The position numbers and the translations under genes are program-made. From Halogeometricum sp. S3BR5-2 (lineage in GTDB: Archaea; Halobacteriota; Halobacteria; Halobacteriales; Haloferacaceae), in assembly GCF_031624635.1 (NCBI RefSeq), contig NZ_JAMQOQ010000002.1, forward strand, positions 496,001-560,000: a DNA stretch of 64,000 nucleotides, written 5' to 3'. Below are positions 18,451-27,245 of this stretch, piece by piece; position 1 is the stretch's first letter, and every line of letters begins with the position of its first letter. The notes beneath the pieces are model-generated. The model saw only the letters and a list, made by a program, of their open reading frames with translations. It had not been told where the DNA came from and made no database searches.

Positions 18451-19128
18451 ATGCCCCGACAAGAGTATCAGAACTCCCTCGGCTCGCTTCGCGACGACGT
18501 GCTCTACATGAGCGAACTCGTCGCGGAACGCCTCCGCATGGGTCTGGACGCACTCGAACAGAAGGACGAAGAACTCGCACAGCAGGTCATCGAGGGCGAC
18601 GGCGAGATAAACCGGATGTACCTCGACCTCGAACAGGAGTGCATCGACCTCATCGCCCTCCAGCAACCGGTCGCCTCCGACCTCCGCTTCATCGCGGCGT
18701 CGTTCAAGCTCACGACCGACCTCGAACGCATCGGCGACCTCGCGACGAACCTCGCGGGGTACGCCACCGAGGCCGACCGCGACGTGTTCCCCGAGGTCGA
18801 CATCCAACAGATCGGCGACGCGACGCTGGACATGCTGGAGACCGCGATGGAGGCGTACGCCCAGGAGGACGCCGAACACTGCCGCTCGGTCGCGACCCGC
18901 GACGACGAAGTCGACGCCATGTGCGAGGCGGCCAGCGAGATGGTCGTCCGCGACCTCATCGAGGCCGACCCCTTCGGCGAGGAGAACCTCGACGCCGAGG
19001 CGTACATGACCGACATCTCCCGTCTGCTCCTGACGATTCGCGACCTCGAACGCGTCGGCGACCACGCGGTCAACATCGCCGCTCGGTCGCTCTACATGGC
19101 CGAGGACGACGACGAACTGCTGTACTAA
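18451..19128 (+). CDS. phoU: PhoU phosphate signalling protein
   Basis: A 225-residue all-helical protein with two PhoU repeats. Each repeat has the metal-site pattern: KLTTDLERIGDLATNLAGY (about residues 85-103) and TIRDLERVGDHAVNIAAR (about residues 199-216). PhoU binds iron or manganese clusters and damps Pst transport and phosphate-regulon signalling. It lies 107 bases after pstB and has its own TATATAG/CTTATAG-like promoter (18395-18425), so it may be transcribed both with and apart from pst. I start it at the ATG 18451; an earlier in-frame codon adds 14 untypical residues inside the promoter. Confidence 0.94.
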   Translation: MPRQEYQNSLGSLRDDVLYMSELVAERLRMGLDALEQKDEELAQQVIEGDGEINRMYLDLEQECIDLIALQQPVASDLRFIAASFKLTTDLERIGDLATNLAGYATEADRDVFPEVDIQQIGDATLDMLETAMEAYAQEDAEHCRSVATRDDEVDAMCEAASEMVVRDLIEADPFGEENLDAEAYMTDISRLLLTIRDLERVGDHAVNIAARSLYMAEDDDELLY

Positions 19129-19133
19129 GCCCA

Positions 19134-19207
19134 CGAGCTTTTTGCTGACTCGGATTTCCTCGCGAGCCTTCGGCTCGCTGCGGGAACCACTCGTTGCAAA
19201 AAGCTCG
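19134..19207. repeat. Nested inverted repeats after phoU, probable terminator or palindromic element
   Basis: CGAGCTTTTTGC (19134-19145) is the exact inverse of GCAAAAAGCTCG (19196-19207). Inside lies a second hairpin, GCGAGCC/GGCTCGC (19162-19178). Another stem follows at 19220-19249 (CCGCGAGGC/GCCTCGCGG). Six bases after the phoU stop, this cluster could end the pho transcript; such GC-rich palindromes are common between haloarchaeal genes. Confidence 0.5.
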
Positions 19208-19408
19208 ACCAAAAAGATTCCGCGAGGCTCGCGTTCGCTCGCCTCGCGGCGCAACTGGTCAACACTACGAACGTAGCTGATGTAGCCGGTTCGGAGTCCG
19301 TCTCTGTCGACTGATTCTGCCGAACACCAATCGAAACAGCCGTTCAGTAGCGCGTGCGAACATAGCAGAACTACTTTGTTGATGTCTACTATTTGAACAC
19401 TCGTCTAT

Positions 19409-19592
19409 ATGGATAAGACAGATTTCTTTCAAGCACTGACGCTCTGGTTCGTCATCGCAATCTTCCTCCAAACTGCTCCGGGGAACGTCGGTGGCCCCAT
19501 AGACCCGGTTATCGCCATTATCGCTATCCCGAGCATATCTGATTCCACTGTATCTTCTCATCGGAATCGATACAGAGCTGATCGGTCGGTGA
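19409..19592 (+). pseudogene. Frameshifted gene for a small hydrophobic protein
   Basis: The ATG at 19409 opens MDKTDFFQALTLWFVIAIFL, a plausible membrane segment, continuing NVGGPIDPVIAIIAIP up to about 19530. In that frame the remainder is uncharacteristic Ser/Arg-rich sequence ending at 19606. One base further, however, the DNA reads AYLIPLYLLIGIDTELIGR and a stop at 19590-19592, which continues a hydrophobic protein naturally. A single-base change near 19530 would rejoin the two, giving about 60 residues with two membrane spans. Either a recent frameshift or a sequencing error explains it. Function is unknown; its GC content is lower than its neighbours. Confidence 0.55.
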
Positions 19593-19742
19593 GACCCCTC
19601 TACTGAGCGTTTTCGACTTCACTACTCGCCGCTGATGGCGTGAACTCATTCACAAGCGGTTGTGCCGCGACGAGCGAAGCGAGTCGCGGGCCGAGAAGCG
19701 AACGGAGCGGAGCGAAGTGAGCGACGAGCGCTTTTGATGAAG

Positions 19743-19783
19743 CTTTTGCCGAGGGCGCGCTACGCGCGCCCGCAGCGCAAAAG
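19743..19783 (-). terminator. Hairpin directly after cdc48, candidate terminator
   Basis: GGGCGCGC (19753-19760) and GCGCGCCC (19764-19771) form a perfect stem with a TAC loop, nested within CTTTTGC (19743-19749) and GCAAAAG (19777-19783). It starts three bases beyond the cdc48 stop, and on the minus strand a CTTTTGC run follows the stem, as in an intrinsic-like terminator. Confidence 0.5.
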
Positions 19784-19785
19784 GT

Positions 19786-22011
19786 TCATTGGAAGCCGAT
19801 CCGACCGCCCCGACTGTCGTCGAGTTGGTCGCGGGCGCCGCCCTTGAACTGGTCCTGCATCTGCTCGTAGTAGTCCATCAGGTCCTCCGTGATGGTGGGC
19901 CGGACGGACTCCATCGCCTTGCGGAAGTGCCGCATCTCTATCTCCTGGGCGTCGTCGTCCTCGCGCAGGGCCTCGATGGCGGCCTCGCGCGCGATGGATT
20001 CGAGGTCGGAGCCGACGTAGCCGTCGGTTATCTCCGCGATTTCGCGCAGGCTCACGTCGGGCGCGAGCGGACTCGAATCAGTGTGGATTCTCAGAATCTG
20101 CTCGCGGCCCTCCTCGCCGGGTTGGCCGATGAGCACGAGGCGGTCGAACCGACCCGAACGGATGAGCGCCGGGTCGATCATGTCCGGGCGGTTCGTCGCG
20201 CCGATGACCATCACGTCGCCGTTCTCCTCTAAGCCGTCTAACTCCGTCAGGAGTTGGTTGACGACCCGTTCGGAGACGTTGTTACCCATCTCGTTACCGC
20301 GGGCGGGCGCGAGGCTGTCCAACTCGTCGAAGAAGATGATGGTCGGGCTGACCTGCCGCGCCTTGCGGAACGTCTGGCGGATGGCCTTCTCCGACTCGCC
20401 GACCCACTTCGACAGCAGTTGCGGGCCGCGCACCGAGATGAAGTTCGCGTTCGTCTCGTTGGCGACGGCCTTCGCCATGAGCGTCTTCCCCGTCCCCGGC
20501 GGGCCGTACAGGAGGACGCCCTTCGGCGGTTCGATGCCCATGCGCTCGAACTTGCCCCGGGAGGTGAGGGGCCATTCGACGCTCTCTTTGACCTGCTGTT
20601 TGGGGTTCTCCAGACCGCCGACGTCGTCCCACGATATCTTGGGCAGTTCGACGAGCACCTCGCGCATCGCCGAGGGTTCGACCTCCGTTAGCGCGCCCTC
20701 GAAGTCGTCGCGCTTGACGATCATGCGGTCGATGAGGCTCGGCGGGATGTCCTCCTCGTCGAGGTCGATTTCGGGGAGGTACCTCCTGAGAGCCTTCATC
20801 GCCGCCTCCTTCGTCAGCGACTCGATGTCGGCGCCGACGAAGCCGTGCGTCTCGTCGGCGAGGTGGTCCAGGGAGACGTCGTCCGAGAGCGGCATCCCGC
20901 GGGTGTGAATCTGGAGAATCTCCTTTCTTCCGCCCTCGTCGGGGACGCCGATTTCGATTTCGCGGTCGAACCGACCCGGACGGCGGAGGGCGGGGTCGAC
21001 GGAGTCGACCCGGTTGGTCGCCGCGATGACGATGACCTGCCCTCTGGTCTCCAGTCCGTCCATCATGGTCAGCAACTGCGCGACGACGCGGCGTTCGACC
21101 TCGCCGGTCACGTCCTCGCGCTTCGGGGCGATGGAGTCGAGTTCGTCGATGAAGATGATGGAGGGCGACTCCTCTTTGGCGTCCTCGAATATCTCTCTGA
21201 GTTGCTGTTCGGACTCCCCGTAGTACTTCGAGATGATTTCGGGGCCGGCGATAGAGAAGAAACTCGCGGACGTCTCGTTGGCGACGGCCTTGGCGAGCAG
21301 CGTCTTCCCGGTGCCCGGCGGGCCGTGCAACAGCACCCCCTGCGGCGGTTCGATGCCGAGTTTCTTGAATATCTGCGGGTGCTTCATCGGGAGTTCGACC
21401 ATCTCCCGGACCCGCTGAATCTCGCCTTGGAGGCCGCCGATATCCTCGTAGGTGATTCCGCCGCCGGTCTTCTCGAACCCGGAGATGGGCTCCTCGCGGA
21501 GTTCCACCTCGGTATCCTCCGTGACGAGACACACGCCTTCGGGTTCGGTCTCGACGGCGATGAGCGGAATCGCCTGTCCCGGTGACCGCATGAACGGGTG
21601 GTTCGTCGAGGACATCACGGGGACGATGTCGCGTTCGACGACGGGTCGTTTGAGAATCTGGCGCTTGACCATCCCGGCGGCGTCGGAGCCGAACTGCACG
21701 CTCGCCTCCTCCGGCGGCGCGAGGACGAGTTTCTCGGCCTTCGTCGCCTCCGCCTTCCGGATGGTCACACGCTCGCCGATGCCCACGTCGGCGTTCTGTC
21801 GGGTGAAACCGTCGATGCGGACCGTGTCGGTGTTCCAGTCCTGCCGGTCTGCGCGCCACACCTTCGCTGCCGTCGTCTCACCACCCTCAATCTCGATGAT
21901 GTCGCCCGGTGAGAGTTTGAGATGAAGCAACGTGTCCGGGTCAAGACGGGCGATACCGCGCCCCGAGTCGTTCGGGTACGCTTTCGCCACTTCGAGTTGC
22001 ACTTCGTTCAT
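19786..22011 (-). CDS. cdc48: Cdc48/p97-type AAA ATPase (two AAA modules)
   Basis: A 741-residue protein with the archaeal Cdc48 (VAT) plan: an N-terminal double-psi barrel/beta-clam substrate domain (residues 1-180), then D1 with Walker A GPPGTGKT (about 230-237), Walker [13 protein letters not shown] and arginine finger region [13 protein letters not shown], and D2 with Walker A GPPGTGKT, Walker [13 protein letters not shown] and [12 protein letters not shown]. It forms a hexamer that unfolds proteins for the proteasome. The ATG at 22009-22011 starts [10 protein letters not shown], normal for the family. Transcription is divergent from larC. Confidence 0.96.
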   Translation of the reverse strand: MNEVQLEVAKAYPNDSGRGIARLDPDTLLHLKLSPGDIIEIEGGETTAAKVWRADRQDWNTDTVRIDGFTRQNADVGIGERVTIRKAEATKAEKLVLAPPEEASVQFGSDAAGMVKRQILKRPVVERDIVPVMSSTNHPFMRSPGQAIPLIAVETEPEGVCLVTEDTEVELREEPISGFEKTGGGITYEDIGGLQGEIQRVREMVELPMKHPQIFKKLGIEPPQGVLLHGPPGTGKTLLAKAVANETSASFFSIAGPEIISKYYGESEQQLREIFEDAKEESPSIIFIDELDSIAPKREDVTGEVERRVVAQLLTMMDGLETRGQVIVIAATNRVDSVDPALRRPGRFDREIEIGVPDEGGRKEILQIHTRGMPLSDDVSLDHLADETHGFVGADIESLTKEAAMKALRRYLPEIDLDEEDIPPSLIDRMIVKRDDFEGALTEVEPSAMREVLVELPKISWDDVGGLENPKQQVKESVEWPLTSRGKFERMGIEPPKGVLLYGPPGTGKTLMAKAVANETNANFISVRGPQLLSKWVGESEKAIRQTFRKARQVSPTIIFFDELDSLAPARGNEMGNNVSERVVNQLLTELDGLEENGDVMVIGATNRPDMIDPALIRSGRFDRLVLIGQPGEEGREQILRIHTDSSPLAPDVSLREIAEITDGYVGSDLESIAREAAIEALREDDDAQEIEMRHFRKAMESVRPTITEDLMDYYEQMQDQFKGGARDQLDDSRGGRIGFQ

Positions 22012-22203
22012 GATTTGATCGCGGGGATATGTCTGATTTCTCGTTCTCGATGCGGGTTAAGTCCTTCCCCAGATGGGACGCTCTGCGCCCGCCTCGCTGT
22101 GGGTGACACTCCGTAGCACAGTACGGGCTGGAACATACAAATCCCTACCGACCGCGTCCATCGATGCCGTGGAATTTTCACCTCCCACCGCCTCCTCGCG
22201 GAT

Positions 22204-23607
22204 ATGCGTACACTCGCGTTCGACGGGCGGATGGGTGCCAGCGGCGACATGATCCTCGCCGCTCTCCTCGCGGCCGGCGCCGACAGGGACGCCCTCTCCC
22301 CCGTCGAAGAGGCGCTCGACGTCCGCTACGAGGCGTCGACGACGGTGAAGAACGGTATCTCGGCGACGCGCGTTCGCGTGCTGTTGGACGGCGAAGACGA
22401 CGATGACAGGGAGGGTGCCGACGGCGAGAGCGAGGGAGACGCCGGTTCGTCGGACGAGGAAGACGAGCATCACCGCGCGCACACGCACGAGGGCGACCAC
22501 GGCCACGGACAGAGTCACGACCGAAATCACGGTCACGACCATCACGACCACGACCACACGCACGACCACGACCACGACACCGGCGATGCCCACGCGACGC
22601 CCGCGGAGGGGCACGGCCCCCACCGCGCGTACGCCGAAGTCGTCGAAATCGTCGAATCGATGGGCCTCCCCGGGTCGGTCGAACGCGACGCGAAGGCCGT
22701 CTTTCGGATACTCGGCGAAGCGGAATCGTCCGTTCACGGCACCGACCTCGCGGAGACGCACTTCCACGAGGTCGGCGCGGACGACGCCATCGCGGACGTG
22801 GTCGGCGCCTGCCTCCTCCTCGCGGACCTCGGCGTCGACCGCGTCGTCACCGCGCCCGTCGCGACGGGCGGCGGCGAGCAGACGATGGCCCACGGCACCT
22901 ACCCCGTGCCGACGCCCGCCGTGGTCGAGATAGCCGAACGCGCCGACTGGTCGCTGAAGGGCGGCCCCGTCGAGGCGGAACTGCTGACGCCGACGGGCGC
23001 GGCGATTCTCGCGCACGTCGCCGAGGGCGTCGAGACGCTCCCCGCCCTCCGCATCGACGACTCGGGGTACGGCGCCGGCGGCTACGACTTCTCCGACCAT
23101 CCGAACGTCCTGCGCGTCCTCGTCGGCGACGGCGCGGGCCGCCTCTCGCGCGACGAGATAACCGTCCTGGAGACGAACCTCGACGACGCCTCGCCGGAAC
23201 TCCTCGGGAACCTCCAGTCGACGCTGACAGAGGCCGGCGCGCGCGACGTGACGGTGCTCCCGGCGACGATGAAGAAGTCCCGCCCGGGTCACCTCGTGAA
23301 GGTCGTCGTCAAACCCGAGGACGCCGAGCGCGTGGCGCACCGCCTCGCCGTCGAAACCGGCACCTTGGGCGTCCGCGAACACGGCGCCGGCCACCGCTGG
23401 ATAGCCGACCGGACGTTCGAGACGGCGGAACTCGAAATCGGGGGAGAGACGTACCGAGTGGCGGTGAAAGTCGCCGCCGACGCGACGGGCGAGACGTACG
23501 ACCGGAGCGCGGAGTTCGACGACGCCGCCTCCGTCGCCGACGCGACGGACCTCCCCGTCCGCGAGGTGATGCGGCGCGCCGAGAGCGCCGTCGACCCCTC
23601 GGACTGA
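22204..23607 (+). CDS. larC: LarC, nickel insertion protein for the nickel-pincer cofactor
   Basis: A 467-residue LarC. The start MRTLAFDGRMGASGDMILAALLAAG is the family's FDxxxGxSGDM motif. The C-terminal half contains VLETNLDDASPELLG and MKKSRPGHLVKVV, typical of LarC, which uses CTP to put nickel into the pyridinium dithiocarboxylate nucleotide. Residues 63-88 are acidic and 89-140 are His-rich (HDHHDHDHTHDHDHD), an obvious metal-binding insertion. No larA, larB or larE is in the window, so the client enzyme is elsewhere. It is divergent from cdc48 with a 190-base spacer. Confidence 0.92.
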   Translation: MRTLAFDGRMGASGDMILAALLAAGADRDALSPVEEALDVRYEASTTVKNGISATRVRVLLDGEDDDDREGADGESEGDAGSSDEEDEHHRAHTHEGDHGHGQSHDRNHGHDHHDHDHTHDHDHDTGDAHATPAEGHGPHRAYAEVVEIVESMGLPGSVERDAKAVFRILGEAESSVHGTDLAETHFHEVGADDAIADVVGACLLLADLGVDRVVTAPVATGGGEQTMAHGTYPVPTPAVVEIAERADWSLKGGPVEAELLTPTGAAILAHVAEGVETLPALRIDDSGYGAGGYDFSDHPNVLRVLVGDGAGRLSRDEITVLETNLDDASPELLGNLQSTLTEAGARDVTVLPATMKKSRPGHLVKVVVKPEDAERVAHRLAVETGTLGVREHGAGHRWIADRTFETAELEIGGETYRVAVKVAADATGETYDRSAEFDDAASVADATDLPVREVMRRAESAVDPSD

Positions 23608-23731
23608 ACGCGGCGCTCGAACGCTCAGGCGAGCGTTTTTTGACGCCTCAGGAGGTCTAACTCAGCCGTTTAAAGAACATTAATATGCAACCAGTCCGGT
23701 AATTGAATACGGGCACTTGTTCCTGAATGCA

Positions 23732-24229
23732 ATGTCCGCTGACTCGCTCGAAGATCTGTTCGTGGATGGACTGCAGAAGATATACTACACCGAGCAACAG
23801 CTCGAAGACGCGCTCGAAGAACTCGAGAGCGGCGCGGAGGACGAGGAGATTCAGAGCGCGTTCTCCGAGCACCGAGAGGAGACGCGGACGCACATCGAGC
23901 GCCTCGAAGAGGTGTTCGAGGCGCTCGGTCAGGAGGCCGAGGGGAAGCAGGACCGCGTCGTCGACGCGATGATCGAAGAGCACGAGGAGTTCACCGAGCA
24001 GAACCCCGACGACAAGGTGCTCGAGCGCTTCAACCTCGCCGCCGGGCAGAAGTCCGAGCACTACGAGATAGCCGCCTACGGCAACCTCATCCCGCTGGCC
24101 GACCAGCTCGGGATGGAGGACGCGGCGGACACCCTCGAAGAGACGCTCCGCGAGGAGCAGGACGCCCTGGAGAAGCTCTCGAAGCTCGGCGAAGGCTACG
24201 ACTACGGCGAGATTCCGTCCGAAGCCTGA
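23732..24229 (+). CDS. DUF892 (YciE/YciF-like) ferritin-like stress protein
   Basis: A 165-residue all-helical acidic protein. DLFVDGLQKIYYTEQQLEDAL and the later SEHREETRTHIERLEEVF and AAGQKSEHYEIAAYG segments match the DUF892 family, a four-helix ferritin-like bundle with Glu/His positions that could bind two metals. Relatives are induced by osmotic or other stress; the activity is not known. The ATG at 23732 is chosen; an upstream TTG adds five residues. It follows larC after 124 bases that include AT-rich promoter-like sequence, so it is probably an independent transcript. Confidence 0.88.
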   Translation: MSADSLEDLFVDGLQKIYYTEQQLEDALEELESGAEDEEIQSAFSEHREETRTHIERLEEVFEALGQEAEGKQDRVVDAMIEEHEEFTEQNPDDKVLERFNLAAGQKSEHYEIAAYGNLIPLADQLGMEDAADTLEETLREEQDALEKLSKLGEGYDYGEIPSEA

Positions 24230-24315
24230 ACTGAACGTCCCGCGCCGAGCACCGTCCGCCACGACCGATTCGCTCTCACCCCGTTCTTCTTTCGATGCGT
24301 CGTGTGTCTGACCGT

Positions 24316-25161
24316 TCAGCCGTCGGCATCCGCGTCTTCCGTCGTATCCGCGTCCGCGGCTTCCCCCTCGTCGCCGCTCCGCTCGCGATGCTCGGTCAGC
24401 GCCTCGTCGACGGTCAGGTCGCCGGCGGCGACGCGCCGGGCGAGTCGCTCGTCGATGGTGCGGTTGTCCTCGCTCACGCGCCGCGAGTGGTCCTTGATGC
24501 GCTGGAGTTCCCCCTGCGTGGGTTCGATGTCCCGCGAGTCCACGGGTTCGCCGCGGCGCCGGGCGATATTCACCGCCGCGAGCACGTCGCCCATCCCGCG
24601 CGCGCCGGTGCCGAGGTAGGGGGTCGTCCCCGTCTCGTCGACGAGTTCGACGGTCACGCCCTCCAGTTCGTTCACGATTGTCGCCCCCTGTAGGCGGGCG
24701 CCGTCGCCGACGCGGACCAGGGCGTCGGGGCTGTCGGCGACCTCCTCCCGAATCGTCGTCACCGCGTCCGCGAGGGGGACGTTGAACGCGGCGACGACGG
24801 TGTCCCCCGCGAGGACGGCGATGCCGGGCCGCGTGCCGGGGTCGACGCCGACTATCGTCCGCCCGCCGTCGCCGCGGAGGAGGGCGACGGCCTCCTCGAC
24901 GGCGCGCCTGACCTCGTCCGTCGACGCGACGACCACGTCGATACTCGCGTCCGCGTCGCCGCCACCGCTGTCACCCCCGCCTCCGCCGTCGCCGCCGCCG
25001 GTCGGCAGGTCCACGTCGTCCGTCTCGGCGACCACGACCACGCTCGTCCCGTCGGGCAACTCGGCGCCGGGTTCGACCGTCGTGAACGCGACCCCTCGGT
25101 CGCGGAGTTCGCCGACGACGTCGTGGTAGAACTCGAAGTCCGCGGTGGCGACGACTATCAC
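24316..25161 (-). CDS. RuvC/RNase H-fold-like protein of unknown function
   Basis: A 281-residue protein. The N-terminal part (VIVVATADFEFYHDVVGELR) looks like a small alpha/beta domain, followed by a Gly/Asp-rich linker. The middle contains RTIVGVDPGTRPGIAVLAGDTVVAAFNVPL, which has the first-strand DPGxxxxG pattern of RuvC-like nucleases, and a later VGDGARLQGATIVNELEGV and GARGMGDVLAAVNIARRRG. The tail is acidic and helical. Nuclease activity is not proven because I cannot place all acidic residues. The GTG at 25159-25161 is preferred; a GTG at 25219-25221 adds 20 basic residues. Divergent from radB, which hints at a DNA-repair context. Confidence 0.75.
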   Translation of the reverse strand: MIVVATADFEFYHDVVGELRDRGVAFTTVEPGAELPDGTSVVVVAETDDVDLPTGGGDGGGGGDSGGGDADASIDVVVASTDEVRRAVEEAVALLRGDGGRTIVGVDPGTRPGIAVLAGDTVVAAFNVPLADAVTTIREEVADSPDALVRVGDGARLQGATIVNELEGVTVELVDETGTTPYLGTGARGMGDVLAAVNIARRRGEPVDSRDIEPTQGELQRIKDHSRRVSEDNRTIDERLARRVAAGDLTVDEALTEHRERSGDEGEAADADTTEDADADG

Positions 25162-25279
25162 GCCGCGGACGTTCGGGAGGGACCGAGTAAAGCGTGTCGC
25201 GCGCGGTGCGTCCGACCGCACCCCTCATCGGGGGACGGCGACCGGGGGGTTTTTCGGCGGACGCGACCCACCTCCTCTC

Positions 25280-25978
25280 GTGTCCGACCCAGTCACTACC
25301 GGGTGCCGGTCGCTCGACGACCTCTTGGGGGGCGGGTTCGAGCGCGGAACCGTCACGCAGGTGTACGGCCCGCCGGCGGCGGGGAAGACGAACCTCGCGC
25401 TGTCGGCCGCCGTGCGCGTCGCCGCCGCCGGCGGCACCGTCGTCTACATCGACACCGAGGGGCTCTCGGTTGACCGCTTCCGCCAACTCGCCGAACACGT
25501 CGCCGGCCCGGACCAGTCCATCGAGGACGTGACCTCCCGGCTCATCGTCTCCGAGGCGCACGACTTCGACGAGCAGGAGGAGGCCGTCCGCGACGCGAGC
25601 GAGTTCGCCGAGCGGGCGGATCTCGTCGTTCTCGACAGCGCAACGGGCTTCTACCGCCTCGAACGCACGATGGACAAAGACGACGGGGGCGAGTCGCTCC
25701 GCCGCGTCGCCCGGCAGGTGACGCATCTGCTCTCCCTGGCGCGGAAGCACGACCTCGCGGTGGTCATCACGAACCAGGTGTTCTCGGACCCCGACACCGA
25801 CCGCGTCCGCGCGCTCGGCGGCCACACCCTCGAACACTGGACCGGCGCGGTGCTCCGCATCGACCGCTTCCGCGGCGGCAACCGCCGCGCGACGCTGGAG
25901 AAACACCGGGCGAGAGCGGCCGGCGAGACGGCCACCTTCGAGATAACCGACGGCGGCCTCGCGGCGACCGACCTGTAG
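25280..25978 (+). CDS. radB: RadB, RecA-family recombinase paralogue
   Basis: A 232-residue single-domain RecA-fold protein, the right size for archaeal RadB and lacking the N-terminal domain of RadA. It begins VSDPVTTGCRSLDDLLGGGFE, with Walker A GPPAAGKTN (about residues 33-41) and Walker B LVVLDSATG, and ends VITNQVFSDPD...LGGHTLEHW, the RecA-type core. RadB assists RadA in recombination. The start is the GTG at 25280; the upstream extension of the frame is rich in Arg and Gly and implausible. It is divergent from the RuvC-like gene. Confidence 0.92.
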   Translation: MSDPVTTGCRSLDDLLGGGFERGTVTQVYGPPAAGKTNLALSAAVRVAAAGGTVVYIDTEGLSVDRFRQLAEHVAGPDQSIEDVTSRLIVSEAHDFDEQEEAVRDASEFAERADLVVLDSATGFYRLERTMDKDDGGESLRRVARQVTHLLSLARKHDLAVVITNQVFSDPDTDRVRALGGHTLEHWTGAVLRIDRFRGGNRRATLEKHRARAAGETATFEITDGGLAATDL

Positions 25979-26061
25979 CGGTCGGTCGGCACCCGTTACC
26001 CGACGGCCGACGGTCTGCGGACGACCGTATCTTTCTCGGCGGCCACGGTTGAAGGCGACTC

Positions 26062-27150
26062 GTGACCAGCGTATCCCACATCGCGGAGACCGGCAAGCGG
26101 GTTCTCACCGAGGCGTCGGAGAAGAACGTGACGTTCATGGCGGCGGGGATAGCCTACAACGCCTTCGTCTCGCTCGCGCCGATGCTGTTGCTCCTCTTCT
26201 TCGTCGTCTCGGTCGTCGGCGGCGGCCTCGAGGCGCGTATCGTCGACCTCGCGTGGACGTCGCTGCCCCGACCCATCGCCGACGTCGTCGCGCAGATATT
26301 CCTCGGCGAGTCGACCGTCACCGGCGCGTCGCTCGTCGGCGTCGTCGCACTCGTCTGGGGGACGCTCAAGATATTTCGGGGGCTCGACACGGCGTTCTCC
26401 GAGATATACGAGACGACGGCGGAGAACTCGTTCGTCGACCAACTCCGGGACGGCGCGGTCGTATTCGTCGCGTTGGTGGTCGCGGTCGTCTCCATCGTCG
26501 GGGCCAGTTCCGTCTTCGCCCGGTTCTCAGACGCGGTTCCGTTCGTCGGGTACCTCCTCCCGGCGGGACTCGTCGCCGGCCTCGTCGTCGCGTTCCTCCC
26601 GATGTACTACGAGTTCCCGGACGCGGACGTCGACTGGCGGAACGTGCTCCCGGGGGTCGTCTTCGCGGCGGTCGGCTGGGCCGCCCTCCAGGCGCTGTTT
26701 CAGGTCTATCTGACGTTCAAAGGCGGCGGGTCGGGAAGTTTCTTCGGCGGCGTCATCGTCGTCGTCACGTGGCTGTACTTCTCGGGCATCGTCCTCCTCG
26801 TCGGTGCGGTCATCAACGCGGTGGTCGGCGGCTACGCCACCGGAACGCCCGGTGGGGTCGGGACCGGAGCCACCAGTTGGGAGACCGAGCACGAGAAGTC
26901 CATGACCCGCGACGAGTTCGACGACTACCTGCAGGGGCTCAGAGCGAGAACCACGGGACGCTACGAGACGTCCTCCTCGACGCTCGCCCCCGACGACGGA
27001 CGGGAGACCCGCGAGATGCGTCCCGAGGGGGCAGTCGAAGTGAAAGAACACACCGTCCACGCGGACGACGAGGAGGAGTTGGTCGTCCGGTGCGAGTGGC
27101 GGACGGAGGCGTCCGGCGCCGACGCGTCGCGCGAGGCCGGGTCGGACTGA
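26062..27150 (+). CDS. YihY/BrkB-family membrane protein
   Basis: A 362-residue integral membrane protein with about six hydrophobic spans, beginning KNVTFMAAGIAYNAFVSLAPMLLLLF, which contains the family's A-x-AYxxFxSLxPLL motif. The IVVVTWLYFSGIVLLVGAVINAV segment is the last conserved part; after residue 275 the protein is hydrophilic and acidic, with EVKEHTVHADDEEELVVR. Family members were once called RNase BN but the name was withdrawn; an osmotic or transporter role has been suggested. The GTG at 26062 is the start, 84 bases after radB. Confidence 0.9.
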   Translation: MTSVSHIAETGKRVLTEASEKNVTFMAAGIAYNAFVSLAPMLLLLFFVVSVVGGGLEARIVDLAWTSLPRPIADVVAQIFLGESTVTGASLVGVVALVWGTLKIFRGLDTAFSEIYETTAENSFVDQLRDGAVVFVALVVAVVSIVGASSVFARFSDAVPFVGYLLPAGLVAGLVVAFLPMYYEFPDADVDWRNVLPGVVFAAVGWAALQALFQVYLTFKGGGSGSFFGGVIVVVTWLYFSGIVLLVGAVINAVVGGYATGTPGGVGTGATSWETEHEKSMTRDEFDDYLQGLRARTTGRYETSSSTLAPDDGRETREMRPEGAVEVKEHTVHADDEEELVVRCEWRTEASGADASREAGSD

Positions 27151-27245
27151 GGCGGGGGTTTCGGGGGGACGTGCGCTCTCGAACCCGTCGCTGGCGGGTC
27201 GGACCGGCGAGAAAATGTGATCGAGTTTCGTCGAGGCGAGTCCGC

